Positions 6,291 to 13,880 of a stretch of DNA of 48,689 nucleotides are shown piece after piece. The stretch's first letter is position 1, and each line of letters begins with the position of its first letter. Under the pieces are notes generated by a model, which had not been told where the DNA came from, made no database searches, and saw only the letters and a list, made by a program, of their open reading frames with translations. The DNA lies in the IMG/VR virus record IMGVR_UViG_3300024895_000007, positions 1-48,689 of that record; one strand, 5' to 3'. The stretch is from a virus. The position numbers were made by a program, and so were the translations under genes.

Positions 6291-6464
6291 CTACTTCTCC
6301 AGGCGAGCGATCGTCACCCGGGCTTCGGTGATGGCCGCGCGGCGGGTGAACGAGCCGACGCCCTCGCCCGTGAGCGCTGCGGCGCGCTCGATCAGGGCTT
6401 TGTCGTCGGCGGTGAGGCGTAGCTCCAGCCGCTCGTCGCGCGGCTTGTCGGACTTGGCGGCCAT
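6291..6464 (-). CDS. DUF1778-type ribbon-helix-helix protein (TacA-like, short)
   Basis: RLELRLTADDKALIERAAAL followed by a second helix (VGSFTRRAAITEARV) matches the ribbon-helix-helix DNA-binding half of DUF1778/TacA antitoxins. At 57 residues from ATG 6464 it lacks the C-terminal toxin-binding tail of usual members (about 90 aa). Upstream in-frame ATGs (6509, 6548) lie in the operator and have no ribosome-binding site. No toxin gene is adjacent. It probably acts as a repressor of itself and of the 6207 string through the repeated sites on both sides. Confidence 0.7.
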   Translation of the reverse strand: MAAKSDKPRDERLELRLTADDKALIERAAALTGEGVGSFTRRAAITEARVTIARLEK

Positions 6465-6511
6465 GTCCGGCAGCGTACAGGGAGGCGAGGGCGAGGGAGG
6501 GGTCTGCATGA

Positions 6512-6548
6512 CGTACGGCAATCGTACGGCAATCGTCCGGCGATGCAA
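6512..6548 (-). promoter_or_regulatory. Tandem 11-bp operator repeats over a minus-strand promoter
   Basis: Three head-to-tail 11-bp units, CGTACGGCAAT (6512-6522 and 6523-6533) and CGTCCGGCGAT (6534-6544), one helical turn each. On the minus strand TTGCAT (6548-6543) and TACGAT (6526-6521), 16 bases apart, form a promoter for the ribbon-helix-helix gene. TACGGCAATCGTACGG differs by one base from the site at 6258-6273. Confidence 0.6.
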
Positions 6549-6627
6549 CGGGAGGTGCCGCCCTCGCAGGAAGTGGGGCGTGGGCAGCGGGGCCGTCAGG
6601 GCGACGGTGCTGCGGAGAGGTGAGCGA

Positions 6628-6807
6628 TCAGCGACGGCGGTTGAGGCGCTCGATCCACCCCACGCACCCGACCGCCACCGCCCCGGGCCCGAGCGCGAGC
6701 CAGCACCAGGGCGACGGCAGCAGGCTCAGGGCCGCGACGAGGAGCGCGGCGGCGAGCAGCAGGTAGATGGCGCGGTCGAGGGTCACGTGCGTGCCCGCTA
6801 CGGCCAC
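6628..6807 (-). CDS. Small two-helix membrane protein (59 aa, start uncertain)
   Basis: It contains two hydrophobic segments (IYLLLAAALLVAALSLL and CWLALGPGAVAVGCVGWI) separated by a short turn, and a basic C-terminal tail (ERLNRRR). GTG at 6807 overlaps the upstream gene's stop. GTG at 6786 is an alternative giving 51 residues. Its place after the endolysin candidate fits a holin or antiholin, but the sequence is not diagnostic. Confidence 0.5.
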   Translation of the reverse strand: MAVAGTHVTLDRAIYLLLAAALLVAALSLLPSPWCWLALGPGAVAVGCVGWIERLNRRR

Positions 6808-6902
6808 CAGCCGCGCAGGATCCAGCGGCTGAGGGACTGCGCCGCGAGGGCGACGGCGACGCCAGCGCCGAAGCCGACGGCGACCCATGCCGCCGGCGTC
6901 AC
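6798..6902 (-). CDS. Very small single-span membrane protein, 34 aa
   Basis: A GTG start forms a GTGA overlap with the stop of the peptidoglycan-binding protein gene (6902-6899). It carries one hydrophobic helix (AAWVAVGFGAGVAVALAA) and ends ILRGWWP. Coupling and position suggest a lysis accessory peptide. It is short enough that the call rests mainly on the overlap and hydrophobicity. Confidence 0.45.
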   Translation of the reverse strand: MTPAAWVAVGFGAGVAVALAAQSLSRWILRGWWP

Positions 6903-8053
6903 GACCACACCTGCAACGCCTTCAGCAGCTCGGCGCCGAAACGCCCGTCCCCGTCGAGCCCGCGCTCTCGCAGCCAGTCCAGCGCCGCCGCGGTGCTCTT
7001 CGCGCCCCACTGCCCGTCCCCCACGGCCCCGACGCGCCCCTGCGCCCAGGCGGTGATCACCGGCCAGTCGGTCTGCCCGAGGTCCGCGCCGAGCTCCCCG
7101 CGCTCAGCCGCGCAGAGCACCCGGAGCGCCCGCCGCCCGTGGTCGTCGAGCCGCGTCGGCGCCGCCCAGAGCGCCAGCGGCTGCGAGGCCCCGACCGCCG
7201 CGGTGTCCCGCGCGTCGACGTGGTGCGCCTGGACGTAGCTGAGCACCGGGACGGCCGGGTCGATCCACCCAAGCGCCGCGGCGCGGGCGAAGCTGGCGCG
7301 GGAGCCCGCGATGCGTCGCTGCAGCGACCCGACGCCCGCCATCGGCTGCGGCCGCCCCTCGGGCTTCGCGGGCGCGGCGTACCGCTGCGGCAGCTCGAGG
7401 TCGACGGGGCCGCTCTTCGGGAGCTCGACGCCGGCGGCCTTCGCCTGCGCCCCGCCGAGGTAGGCCGACCAGGGGTAGCCCTCCTCGTCGGGGTCGATCT
7501 TCCCGCCGTGGTCGCGCTCTTCGGGGTGGTAGTGCGGGTGGTCGTAGGCCGTGTGGCCGATCGCCAGCCCCGGGCACTCGGCGCGGATGCGGTCGATGGC
7601 CACGCACGCGAGCAGCCGCGCGGCCTTGGGGTGCACCTTGCCCGCCGCCTCCGAGTTGATCACCAGCAGCTCGGCGCCGATGTCCCGCGCGGCCTTCGCC
7701 GCCGGGAGGTACACGCGCTCGATCACGCGGTCGACCGTCGCCGCGGTGACCTCGTCCACCCAGCCGTCCCAGGCGACGCCCACCCAGAGCGCGACGTCGG
7801 GGAGCGTCGCCCGCACGCGGAAGGCCGCGGCGCGCAGGTGGTCGCGCAGGCCCTGGGGCCCCGCATGGAGCTGGACGACGGCGGGGCGCGCGTCGAGCAG
7901 GAGCGGCGTGGCGACCTGCACGGCCGAGGGCAGGCCGTCGCCAGACCAGAGGGTGAGCGCGTGGCGGCGGGTGAGCGGTCGCGGCGGAGCGCTCTTGCGG
8001 AGCTGCTCCTGCACGACGCTCTCGGCCGACTCGATCACGGTGTTGATGTTCAT
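6899..8053 (-). CDS. Putative endolysin-like protein with peptidoglycan-binding-like C-terminus, 384 aa
   Basis: The main domain (about residues 20-300) has alternating strands and helices with conserved-looking motifs LWVGVAWDGW, LLVINSEAAGK and HTAYDHPHYH, suggestive of a TIM-barrel glycoside-hydrolase-like fold. The last 60 residues (GQWGAKSTAAALDWLRERG then GRFGAELLKALQVW) resemble a peptidoglycan-binding domain. ATG 8053 overlaps the upstream lipoprotein stop (ATGA). It lies among lipoprotein and membrane genes, so a cell-wall enzyme for lysis is the best guess. The catalytic residues are not proven. Confidence 0.55.
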   Translation of the reverse strand: MNINTVIESAESVVQEQLRKSAPPRPLTRRHALTLWSGDGLPSAVQVATPLLLDARPAVVQLHAGPQGLRDHLRAAAFRVRATLPDVALWVGVAWDGWVDEVTAATVDRVIERVYLPAAKAARDIGAELLVINSEAAGKVHPKAARLLACVAIDRIRAECPGLAIGHTAYDHPHYHPEERDHGGKIDPDEEGYPWSAYLGGAQAKAAGVELPKSGPVDLELPQRYAAPAKPEGRPQPMAGVGSLQRRIAGSRASFARAAALGWIDPAVPVLSYVQAHHVDARDTAAVGASQPLALWAAPTRLDDHGRRALRVLCAAERGELGADLGQTDWPVITAWAQGRVGAVGDGQWGAKSTAAALDWLRERGLDGDGRFGAELLKALQVWS

Positions 8054-8250
8054 CGTCCCTCTCCCGCGTAGACCGGCCGCACCCCGCCGTCGGGGTACAC
8101 GTCGAAGCCCAGCAGCGCGCCGCCGCTCGACGCGGCCGACGTGCACGGGCACCCGAGGGCGCCGCAGACCACCCGGCCCGCGGCAACGGAGATGCGCACG
8201 GCGTCGGCGCAGCCCGAGAGCAGGAGCGCCAGCACGAGGGCGCGCCTCAC
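8050..8250 (-). CDS. Small lipoprotein, 66 aa
   Basis: A GTG start in GTGA overlap with the peptidase gene. The N-terminus is a short lipoprotein signal, basic RR, then LVLALLLSGC with the lipobox LSGC. The mature part contains CGALGCPC and a DVYPDGGVRPVYAG tail. In a phage lysis cluster a small outer-membrane lipoprotein may be an o-spanin. No matching inner-membrane partner is obvious, so this is tentative. Confidence 0.55.
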   Translation of the reverse strand: MRRALVLALLLSGCADAVRISVAAGRVVCGALGCPCTSAASSGGALLGFDVYPDGGVRPVYAGEGR

Positions 8251-9002
8251 GATGCCCTCCGCACGGCGCGGAGGCTGTGCGCCTCGCCGCACCAGGGCAT
8301 CTCCGTCCATGCCCACGGGAGGAGCGCGCTGCCACCCGTGCCCCACTGCGGGCCCCAGCTGTTGCGCACGACCCAGCAGCGGCGCGGGAGGCTGTAGCCC
8401 ACCAGCGCCACGGCGTGCCCGCCGATCACCCGGCCGCCGGGCTCCGGGAGCGCCTCGACGCCCCAGGCCGCAGACCACTGCTCGGTGACGCTGAGCCCGA
8501 CCACGACGACGTGCCCCGCGTCCAGCTCCGTCGCGATCGTCAACGCGTCGAAGTCGAGCGCTTCGGCGGACACCAGCCGCGGCGCCGTCGCCGGGAGGGT
8601 GGGTGCCTGCTCGCGCCAGCTGCGGTCGAAGAAGGGCGGGGGCTCGATGGCCTCGGGCTCCCAGCCGCGCCGCAGCGCCTCGACGCCGTCGGCGAGGATC
8701 GCGCCGGAGTCCTCGTAGGGCGTGCCGATCATGTCGCGCTCGCGGCGGTAGAGCATCGCGCGGTCGGGCCGCTCGGCCGCGTACCCGGCGCGCGGGAGCA
8801 GCGCCTCGACGGCGCACGCGAGGGCCTGCGCGGTGCAGGAGCCGACGGAGCCCTGGTCGTAGACCGGCGGCAGGTGCTCGAGCAGCACCTCGGGGCGCAG
8901 CGCGGCGAAGCCGCCTGGGGTGGCGACGCGGAGGCCCTGGTGAGGGGCGCGACCGCGGGACTCGGGCGGGTGCCAGCCGAGGGCGCGGGGAGTGTTCAGC
9001 AT
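8247..9002 (-). CDS. Papain-like (C1 family) cysteine peptidase, 251 aa
   Basis: All papain landmarks are visible: oxyanion Gln and nucleophile in YDQGSVGSCTAQALA (Q50, C56), catalytic His in IGGHAVALVGY (H196) and Asn in VRNSWGPQWGTGG (N214). There is no signal peptide or propeptide. ATG 9002 overlaps the DUF6527 stop. C1 peptidases in phages are uncommon. It may process a virion or host protein, or act on peptide cross-links. Activity is expected from the intact triad. Confidence 0.85.
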   Translation of the reverse strand: MLNTPRALGWHPPESRGRAPHQGLRVATPGGFAALRPEVLLEHLPPVYDQGSVGSCTAQALACAVEALLPRAGYAAERPDRAMLYRRERDMIGTPYEDSGAILADGVEALRRGWEPEAIEPPPFFDRSWREQAPTLPATAPRLVSAEALDFDALTIATELDAGHVVVVGLSVTEQWSAAWGVEALPEPGGRVIGGHAVALVGYSLPRRCWVVRNSWGPQWGTGGSALLPWAWTEMPWCGEAHSLRAVRRAS

Positions 9003-9316
9003 GGGGCGAGGACTCCGTTGGTGAGGTAGCCATGCCAGCCGCAGCCGCCGCGCTCGACGCTGTGCAGGATCGACGGCGAGAGGGAGACGGTCTCGGGCTT
9101 CGCGACGTCGCCAGCGGTGACGCGCCAGCGCGGCGACGGGTTCTCCGAGCCGATCGCGAGGAAGGAGAGCGAGCCGCAGCCCGGGCAGGCGTAGCCGTAG
9201 CCGCCATATTCGGTGCCCGCGCCACGGACTTCGATGGAGCCCGGCGCGGTGCCGGGCGCGTCGATGTCCTCGACGACGGTGACGGGGCAGGTGCGGCGCA
9301 GGTCGATGGCGACCAT
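8996..9316 (-). CDS. DUF6527 family protein, 106 aa
   Basis: The pattern YACPGCGSLSFLAI, then SPRWRV, TVSLSPSILH and GCGWHGYLTNGV matches the phage form of DUF6527, a small zinc-ribbon-like family of unknown activity. Cysteines in CPGC and in the GCGWH region and the terminal Cys could bind a metal. ATG 9316 overlaps the upstream stop (TGATG). It is coupled to the papain-like peptidase, suggesting a joint function. Confidence 0.75.
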   Translation of the reverse strand: MVAIDLRRTCPVTVVEDIDAPGTAPGSIEVRGAGTEYGGYGYACPGCGSLSFLAIGSENPSPRWRVTAGDVAKPETVSLSPSILHSVERGGCGWHGYLTNGVLAPC

Positions 9317-9516
9317 CAGGCATCCTCCTTCGCGAGCGCGGCGCGCACAGCAGCGTCCTTCGCTTCGAGGAGCTTGCGGAGCGCGACGGTTCGCTCGGGG
9401 TTCCGCGGCAGCGTCGCGACGATGGTATCGGCCAACTCACCGAACGGACGCGACACGGCCTGCAGGCGCTCCGGGAGGTGCGACCACGCGAAGAACTGGA
9501 GGATATGCTCCTTCAC
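9316..9516 (-). CDS. Acb2/Tad1-like hairpin protein (candidate anti-CBASS/anti-Thoeris sponge), 66 aa
   Basis: The sequence HLPERLQAVSRPFGELA followed by LPRNPERTVALRKLLEAKDAA matches, from memory, the helical-hairpin Acb2/Tad1 domain of phage proteins. Family members bind signalling cyclic nucleotides and so block CBASS or Thoeris immunity. The length is right for the small Acb2 form. The GTG start overlaps the preceding stop (GTGA). This assignment is by pattern. Nucleotide binding by this variant is inferred. Confidence 0.7.
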   Translation of the reverse strand: MKEHILQFFAWSHLPERLQAVSRPFGELADTIVATLPRNPERTVALRKLLEAKDAAVRAALAKEDA

Positions 9517-10103
9517 CGCACACCCCCGTCGAGCGCCGGCGCGATCCCGTCGAGGTCCCGCCGCAGGATCACGCCCCGCAGCCGAGCGGCATCCTCGATG
9601 GCCCGCAGCTGCCCGTTGACCCGGCCGCCCGCCGACGCGAAGCCAGCATCCACCTGACAGGCAGGGACCAGCGTGTCCGCCACCGACGCAACGAGGTCGA
9701 CCACGCGACCGAGGGGCACCCCCAGCGCGATGCCGTTGTCGGCCAGCACCTGCGCGAGCTCGTGCAGCGCGACGATCGCCCCGCCCGTCGCCGCGTAGGC
9801 CGCGCAGCGGTCGCCGCCGCGGGCCTCGTAGGCCGAGAGCGCGTGGTCGAGCCCGAGGAGCGCCTGGTCGGCGGCGTCGAAGGCGCGGCGGGCGCGGGTG
9901 CGCCCCGGGTCGACGGCGAGGGCCTCGACGATGGGCCGCGCCACGACGATGAGGCCGCGGCCGACGGTGACGGACAGGTGCGCGGTGCGCGTCCAGTCCG
10001 AGGGGGTGACCACCGGGACGCCGCCGTCGGCGGGCGGGGGCGGCGGGGTGCAGCTCGCGAGGGAGGCGACGGCGAGGAAGGCGAGGAGGATGAGCTTCTT
10101 CAT
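9513..10103 (-). CDS. Lipoprotein, 196 aa
   Basis: The N-terminus MKKLILLAFLAVASLASC is a clear lipoprotein signal with lipobox LASC. A Pro-rich stretch (TPPPPPADGG) follows, then a helical domain with Cys pairs (RCAAY and PACQVD). ATG 10103 has AAGGAA upstream. It could be a spanin-like or superinfection-exclusion lipoprotein. No family recognised. Confidence 0.65.
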   Translation of the reverse strand: MKKLILLAFLAVASLASCTPPPPPADGGVPVVTPSDWTRTAHLSVTVGRGLIVVARPIVEALAVDPGRTRARRAFDAADQALLGLDHALSAYEARGGDRCAAYAATGGAIVALHELAQVLADNGIALGVPLGRVVDLVASVADTLVPACQVDAGFASAGGRVNGQLRAIEDAARLRGVILRRDLDGIAPALDGGVR

Positions 10104-10144
10104 GGGCGTGGATTCCTTACGTGGGTGAGTAAGAGCGGGAGAGG

Positions 10145-10642
10145 TCAGCGGGTGGCGGATGGGTCGCGGGGGACCACCTCGTCAGCGAGCTGCGCGGCGA
10201 CCTCGGGGGCGATCGTCTGGCGCTGCTGCGGGTCGAAGCTGGGCGGACTGCCCGCGCGCGAACCGCTGGCCTGTGCGGTCGGATCACCCATCGGCTGCGT
10301 CACCGCGTGCGACTCGCCGACGCGGCGCTGGTAGGCCGCGAGCTCGGCGCGGAGCTGCGCGAGCTCGGCGGCCTGCGAGGCGATCACCAGCTCCCGCGGG
10401 TCGGGGATGCGATGGCCGGTGATGGTCTGCACGGCGCCGTCGAGCACGCGGGTCGGGTCGAAGCCCGCGCCGCGCGCCATCTTGAAGAGGCCCTGGAGGC
10501 GCGCCTTGGACTCGCCGAGAGCGACCCACTGCGCCGGGGTGCGTGTGCGGTAGATCGCCAGCAGGGTGGCCGCGAGCCACGCGGCGCCGCCGGGGTGTGC
10601 GGCGACGAAGGCGGTGAGGGCGTGGAGGATGGTCGAGAACAT
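10145..10642 (-). CDS. Hypothetical membrane-associated protein, 165 aa
   Basis: One N-terminal hydrophobic helix (AAWLAATLLAIY, around residues 20-32), then a helical region with Gln/Ala/Leu heptads (ASQAAELAQLRAELAAYQRR, residues about 88-108) and a disordered Ser/Pro/Gln-rich tail. The Shine-Dalgarno sequence AAGGAG sits 8 bases before ATG 10642. Position in the lysis region suggests a holin-associated or i-spanin-like role, not proven. Confidence 0.6.
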   Translation of the reverse strand: MFSTILHALTAFVAAHPGGAAWLAATLLAIYRTRTPAQWVALGESKARLQGLFKMARGAGFDPTRVLDGAVQTITGHRIPDPRELVIASQAAELAQLRAELAAYQRRVGESHAVTQPMGDPTAQASGSRAGSPPSFDPQQRQTIAPEVAAQLADEVVPRDPSATR

Positions 10643-10689
10643 GGAAGGGCTCCTTCGGGTGGCAGAAAGGCGGCAGACCCCCGCAGGGG

Positions 10690-10953
10690 TCAGCGGGGCA
10701 GCGACGAGACGCGCTCTTCGAGGCGGTCGACGCGGGACTCCAGGCGCGCGTAGGCCTCGCGCTGGTGCACAGCCTCCTGGGCGTGGAGCGCGTCGGCCTT
10801 TTCCAGCGCCGCGATGAGCTCGATCTTCTTCGTGAGCTCCTTCACGGCCTCGGTGAGCTGGTCGACGGTGCGGCGCTGCGAGCCCCAGGTGACCGCGATC
10901 CCGAGGAGCGCGCCGATGAGCCCGATGGCGATCTGGACGAGCTGGGGGGTCAC
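10690..10953 (-). CDS. Holin-like protein with coiled coil, 87 aa
   Basis: A single transmembrane segment (LVQIAIGLIGALLGIAV, residues 5-21) is followed by a long coiled coil (VDQLTEAVKELTKKIELIAALEK and onward to the end), a layout shared by several phage holin and haemolysin XhlA-type proteins. The GTG start overlaps the upstream structural gene's stop (GTGA). The longer reading to 11046 adds His/Arg-rich noncoding-like sequence and is rejected. Confidence 0.55.
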   Translation of the reverse strand: MTPQLVQIAIGLIGALLGIAVTWGSQRRTVDQLTEAVKELTKKIELIAALEKADALHAQEAVHQREAYARLESRVDRLEERVSSLPR

Positions 10954-11372
10954 GGCGACACGAAGGGGGTGAGGGTGAGCGAGGCGGGGGCCTCGGAGAG
11001 CACCACCGCGGTGACGGTGGTGGTGGTGCCCGTGGGGGAATTCCACAGCGCCTGCACCCGCCCGAGGTAGTCGGTCACCGCGAGCAGGTGACCGCCGTCG
11101 TTCGCCGCGTTCTGCTGCGCCGCGAGCTGCACGCCCAGGTTGAGCGTGGGCGCGCTGTACGCTCCGCCCGTGGACGTGTGCGTCAGGCGCACGGGCGTCC
11201 CGATCCGCGGAGCCCCGAGGGAGTCTGTCACCGTGACGAGCACCGTGTTTTGCCCCGAGGTCCAGCCCCCGGGCGTGAGCGTTGGGGTGATCGTGTCGGG
11301 GGTCGCGCCCCCGCCGAGGCTGTCGACGTCGGTGTTGGGGGTGGCGCTGGTTGCTGCGTATCGGTTGGCCAT
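10950..11372 (-). CDS. Ig-like structural or tail-associated protein, 140 aa
   Basis: A beta-rich protein resembling a bacterial immunoglobulin-like (Big-1) domain: TSGQNTVLVTVTDSLGAPRI then VRLTHTSTGG, with Thr/Val-rich strands to the C-terminus. ATG 11372 overlaps the upstream stop (TGATG). It is the last of the virion-type genes before the lysis cluster and may decorate the tail fibre or assist adsorption. Confidence 0.6.
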   Translation of the reverse strand: MANRYAATSATPNTDVDSLGGGATPDTITPTLTPGGWTSGQNTVLVTVTDSLGAPRIGTPVRLTHTSTGGAYSAPTLNLGVQLAAQQNAANDGGHLLAVTDYLGRVQALWNSPTGTTTTVTAVVLSEAPASLTLTPFVSP

Positions 11373-12289
11373 CAGATCACCGCCTCCGTCGTCTGGATCT
11401 CAGCGCGCCAGGTCACGTTCTTCGCGGCCGCGCCCATCACCTGCACCACCACGTCCGAGCCGCTCACCTGCACCCGCACGTCCCAGGTCGCGTCGTCGGC
11501 ATCGACGAGCCCGAAGAGCACCGTGCCCATCACCGGGACGCCGCTCGCGGGACGGCGAGCGCGCGCCGTGAAGGTCCAGCTCCCGCCCTCGGTGCCGTCG
11601 TCGCGGATGGCCGAGACCATCCCCTGGAAGGTCACCGTCGAGGACTGCGCGAGGGTCGCGTTGCACCCGGGCACCGTCGTCCAGGTGGCGTCGGTGGTGT
11701 CGAGGTCGCCGAAGAGGAACCCGGGGACGGTGGGCGCCGTCGCGGTCGACGTGCTCGCGCCCGAGGCCTCGTAGTCGAGTTCCGCGTGCAGCGCGGAGCC
11801 GGTGTCGTTGAAGAGACAGAGCGCGCCGTCCGACTCGCGGGCGTAGAGGAAGACGCGGTCGACACCATCGCCGAGCTCGTCGAGGATGATCGCGAAGACC
11901 CCCGCACCGATCACGGGAGCCGCGGCGATCGCGACGGTGTTCACGCCGGTCCAGCCGTCGTCGAAGGAGCGGACCGCGATCGCCTGCGTGGGGTCGTTTC
12001 GCTTCCAGGCAGCGGCGCCATGCAGGCGCTGGTCGGCTGCAGTCAGGCGGACGAAGGTGCCCCGCACCCGGTGGCTCTTCCAGTCGCGTGAGGCATCGAT
12101 CACGGCGATGGCGCCGTCCGCCACCCCCGCGTCGGGAGACGACCAGTAGCGGCCGTCGCGACCGGCGAGGGCGACGGTGCCCGTGACCGTGCCGGTGGCG
12201 GTCTTGAGCCCCGCCGCCTCGTCCTGGATGCGGTTGAGCGTGGCTCCCGGGATGTGGCTCCCGCGGGCGAAGGTTCCTGCGCGCTGCAT
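11372..12289 (-). CDS. Putative tail fibre/receptor-binding structural protein, 305 aa
   Basis: Residues 1-40 look like an attachment segment (MQRAGTFARGSHIPGATLNR), repeated in style in phage fibre proteins that end in large beta-sandwich domains. The rest is beta-rich with many Gly, Thr, Asp and Trp residues. Located between gp48-like and lysis genes, where tail fibres normally lie. No enzymatic motif is visible. Confidence 0.6.
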   Translation of the reverse strand: MQRAGTFARGSHIPGATLNRIQDEAAGLKTATGTVTGTVALAGRDGRYWSSPDAGVADGAIAVIDASRDWKSHRVRGTFVRLTAADQRLHGAAAWKRNDPTQAIAVRSFDDGWTGVNTVAIAAAPVIGAGVFAIILDELGDGVDRVFLYARESDGALCLFNDTGSALHAELDYEASGASTSTATAPTVPGFLFGDLDTTDATWTTVPGCNATLAQSSTVTFQGMVSAIRDDGTEGGSWTFTARARRPASGVPVMGTVLFGLVDADDATWDVRVQVSGSDVVVQVMGAAAKNVTWRAEIQTTEAVI

Positions 12290-12292
12290 GGC

Positions 12293-13153
12293 CTACTCCC
12301 ACCCCACGACGATGAAGCGAGCGCCGTAGGGCGCGCCCACGGTGACGGCCGCGTTGAGCTGGTACTCGAAGGCCTGTGCCGTGAGCGGGATGGCCACGAG
12401 CTTCTCGTCGTAGGTGTCGATGTCGATGCCGCCCGCGCTCGATGGGTGCGCCGCAGCGGCGATGAACGAGCCCGCATCCGCCGTGGCCCGGCGTAGCTGC
12501 ACCTCCCGAACGCCCGCATCCGCCGCGGCCCGGTAGGCCCGGACCATGACCCACGCCGTGGTGGCCGAAGGCGGGACCAGGGCCGAGAGGTCGACCGGGG
12601 CCCAGCTCGTAGCCTGTGCGTTGTTGAGCACGTAGAGCTCGTTGCGGTTGCCGCTCGCGATGTACTTCCCGCTCCGCGTGCCCACCACGGCCGGAAGGGG
12701 GAAGCCGAGGAGGCCCGTGGCGAAGGTCGCGACGTGGCGCTGCAGCTCGTCCCCGGTGGCCCGGTAGCTGCCCGTCGTCGGCGCCGTCGTCGAGACGACG
12801 TAGCTGATCGTCCCGTCCGTCGCCGAGCGCAGGTAGAGGTAGTGGATCGTGGAGGCGGCGAGCGCGCCCGGGAGCACGGTCCCTGCGAGGGGGCCGGCCG
12901 CGCGCCACACGAGGTCCTCGTCGCGCACAGGGACGGGCTCGGCGTCGGTGACGGCGAGCGAGGGCGCCGCGGCGTCTCCGCCCACGGTGACGCGGACGTC
13001 GCCGGGGGAGTGCCCGCGCGCCACCGCGAGGAAGAGCGCACGGTTGTCGAGCAGCTCGCGGGCGAGGGCGAGGTTGCTCGGGTCACCCTGCGGAAGCGCA
13101 GGCGAGACCGGCTGCTGCAACCTCGGGGTTGCGCTGAAGGCGGCTCCGGACAT
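12293..13153 (-). CDS. Putative tail fibre or tail-tip structural protein, 286 aa
   Basis: A beta-rich protein of alternating Val/Thr strands with motifs such as VRVTVGGDAAAPSLAV, IHYLYLRSATDGTISYV and FIVVGW at the end. It follows the gp48-like gene and precedes the 305-aa fibre candidate by 3 bases. It probably links fibres to the baseplate or forms the first fibre segment. Inferred from position and composition only. Confidence 0.55.
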   Translation of the reverse strand: MSGAAFSATPRLQQPVSPALPQGDPSNLALARELLDNRALFLAVARGHSPGDVRVTVGGDAAAPSLAVTDAEPVPVRDEDLVWRAAGPLAGTVLPGALAASTIHYLYLRSATDGTISYVVSTTAPTTGSYRATGDELQRHVATFATGLLGFPLPAVVGTRSGKYIASGNRNELYVLNNAQATSWAPVDLSALVPPSATTAWVMVRAYRAAADAGVREVQLRRATADAGSFIAAAAHPSSAGGIDIDTYDEKLVAIPLTAQAFEYQLNAAVTVGAPYGARFIVVGWE

Positions 13154-13177
13154 GGGGGCTCCGATCGGTGGAGGGGG

Positions 13178-13783
13178 CTACGAGGCGAGGAGGTCGACGT
13201 CGCACTGCGAGTCGGTGCGGTCGCAGAGGAAGGGGTCGATGTCGGGGCCCGCGCCGCGGCCGTAGGTCCAGTTCGCGTAGCTGGTGACCTGCTGGCCGAG
13301 GAGCGCGTCGAGCTCGGCGAGGACGTTCGCGTCGTCCATGGTGGCGAGCGGGACCAGCACTACCAGGTTGAACACCGCGTCGGGGGCGGTGTCCGCCACG
13401 GCGGCTGCGGCGATGGCGAGCAGCGTCGCCGTCGGCACGAGCGTCCGCACGGTGACAGCGAGCGCGTTCAGCGAGCCGTCGCCCCGCGCCCGGTACTTCG
13501 CGAGGAGCCGCAGTTGGCGCGCGGAGGTCGAGAGCGCGGACCCGCTCGGCAGGCCGTACTCTGCCTCGAGCTCCGGCAGCAGGTCGGTCGCGGTGCTCGG
13601 GTGGGCCTGGGCGATCGCTCGCTGGATCGTCGCACGCGCCAGGGCCGCGGCGCCGCCCTGGGCGCGGAGGTCTTCAGCGACGAGGGTGCCGTCGGAGGGG
13701 GAGATCTCTGGGCCGCGGAGGCGGGCGAGCTCACGGGCGATCCGGTCGGCCGCGGTGGAGCCGGATGGGAGGGACTGGGTCAT
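13178..13783 (-). CDS. Mu gp48 / YmfQ-like (DUF2313) baseplate protein, 201 aa
   Basis: Features of the DUF2313 family: ELEAEYGLP around residue 70, then an Arg-rich helix RQLRLLAKYRARG and a C-terminal domain ending with CDRTDSQCDVDLLAS. In Mu-like phages this protein follows baseplate gp47 and joins the tail fibre. Here 3 kb of accessory DNA separates it from the gp47 homologue at 16872. ATG 13783 has GGAG upstream. Confidence 0.65.
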   Translation of the reverse strand: MTQSLPSGSTAADRIARELARLRGPEISPSDGTLVAEDLRAQGGAAALARATIQRAIAQAHPSTATDLLPELEAEYGLPSGSALSTSARQLRLLAKYRARGDGSLNALAVTVRTLVPTATLLAIAAAAVADTAPDAVFNLVVLVPLATMDDANVLAELDALLGQQVTSYANWTYGRGAGPDIDPFLCDRTDSQCDVDLLAS

Positions 13784-13802
13784 ATGGGGGCTCCAGAACG
13801 AG

Positions 13803-13837
13803 CGCGGCCCGCGCGCCAGGTGGGGCGACGGGCCGCG
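13803..13837 (-). terminator. Hairpin between GNAT and gp48-like genes
   Basis: GCGGCCCG (13804-13811) and CGGGCCGC (13829-13836) form an 8-9 bp stem with a 17-base loop in the 97-base gap between the acetyltransferase stop and the gp48-like start. There is no T-tract, so a terminator role is tentative. Confidence 0.3.
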
Positions 13838-13880
13838 GAGGGATCAGGGACGGGCAGTCGGAACGGCAGCGCCGCGGGGA

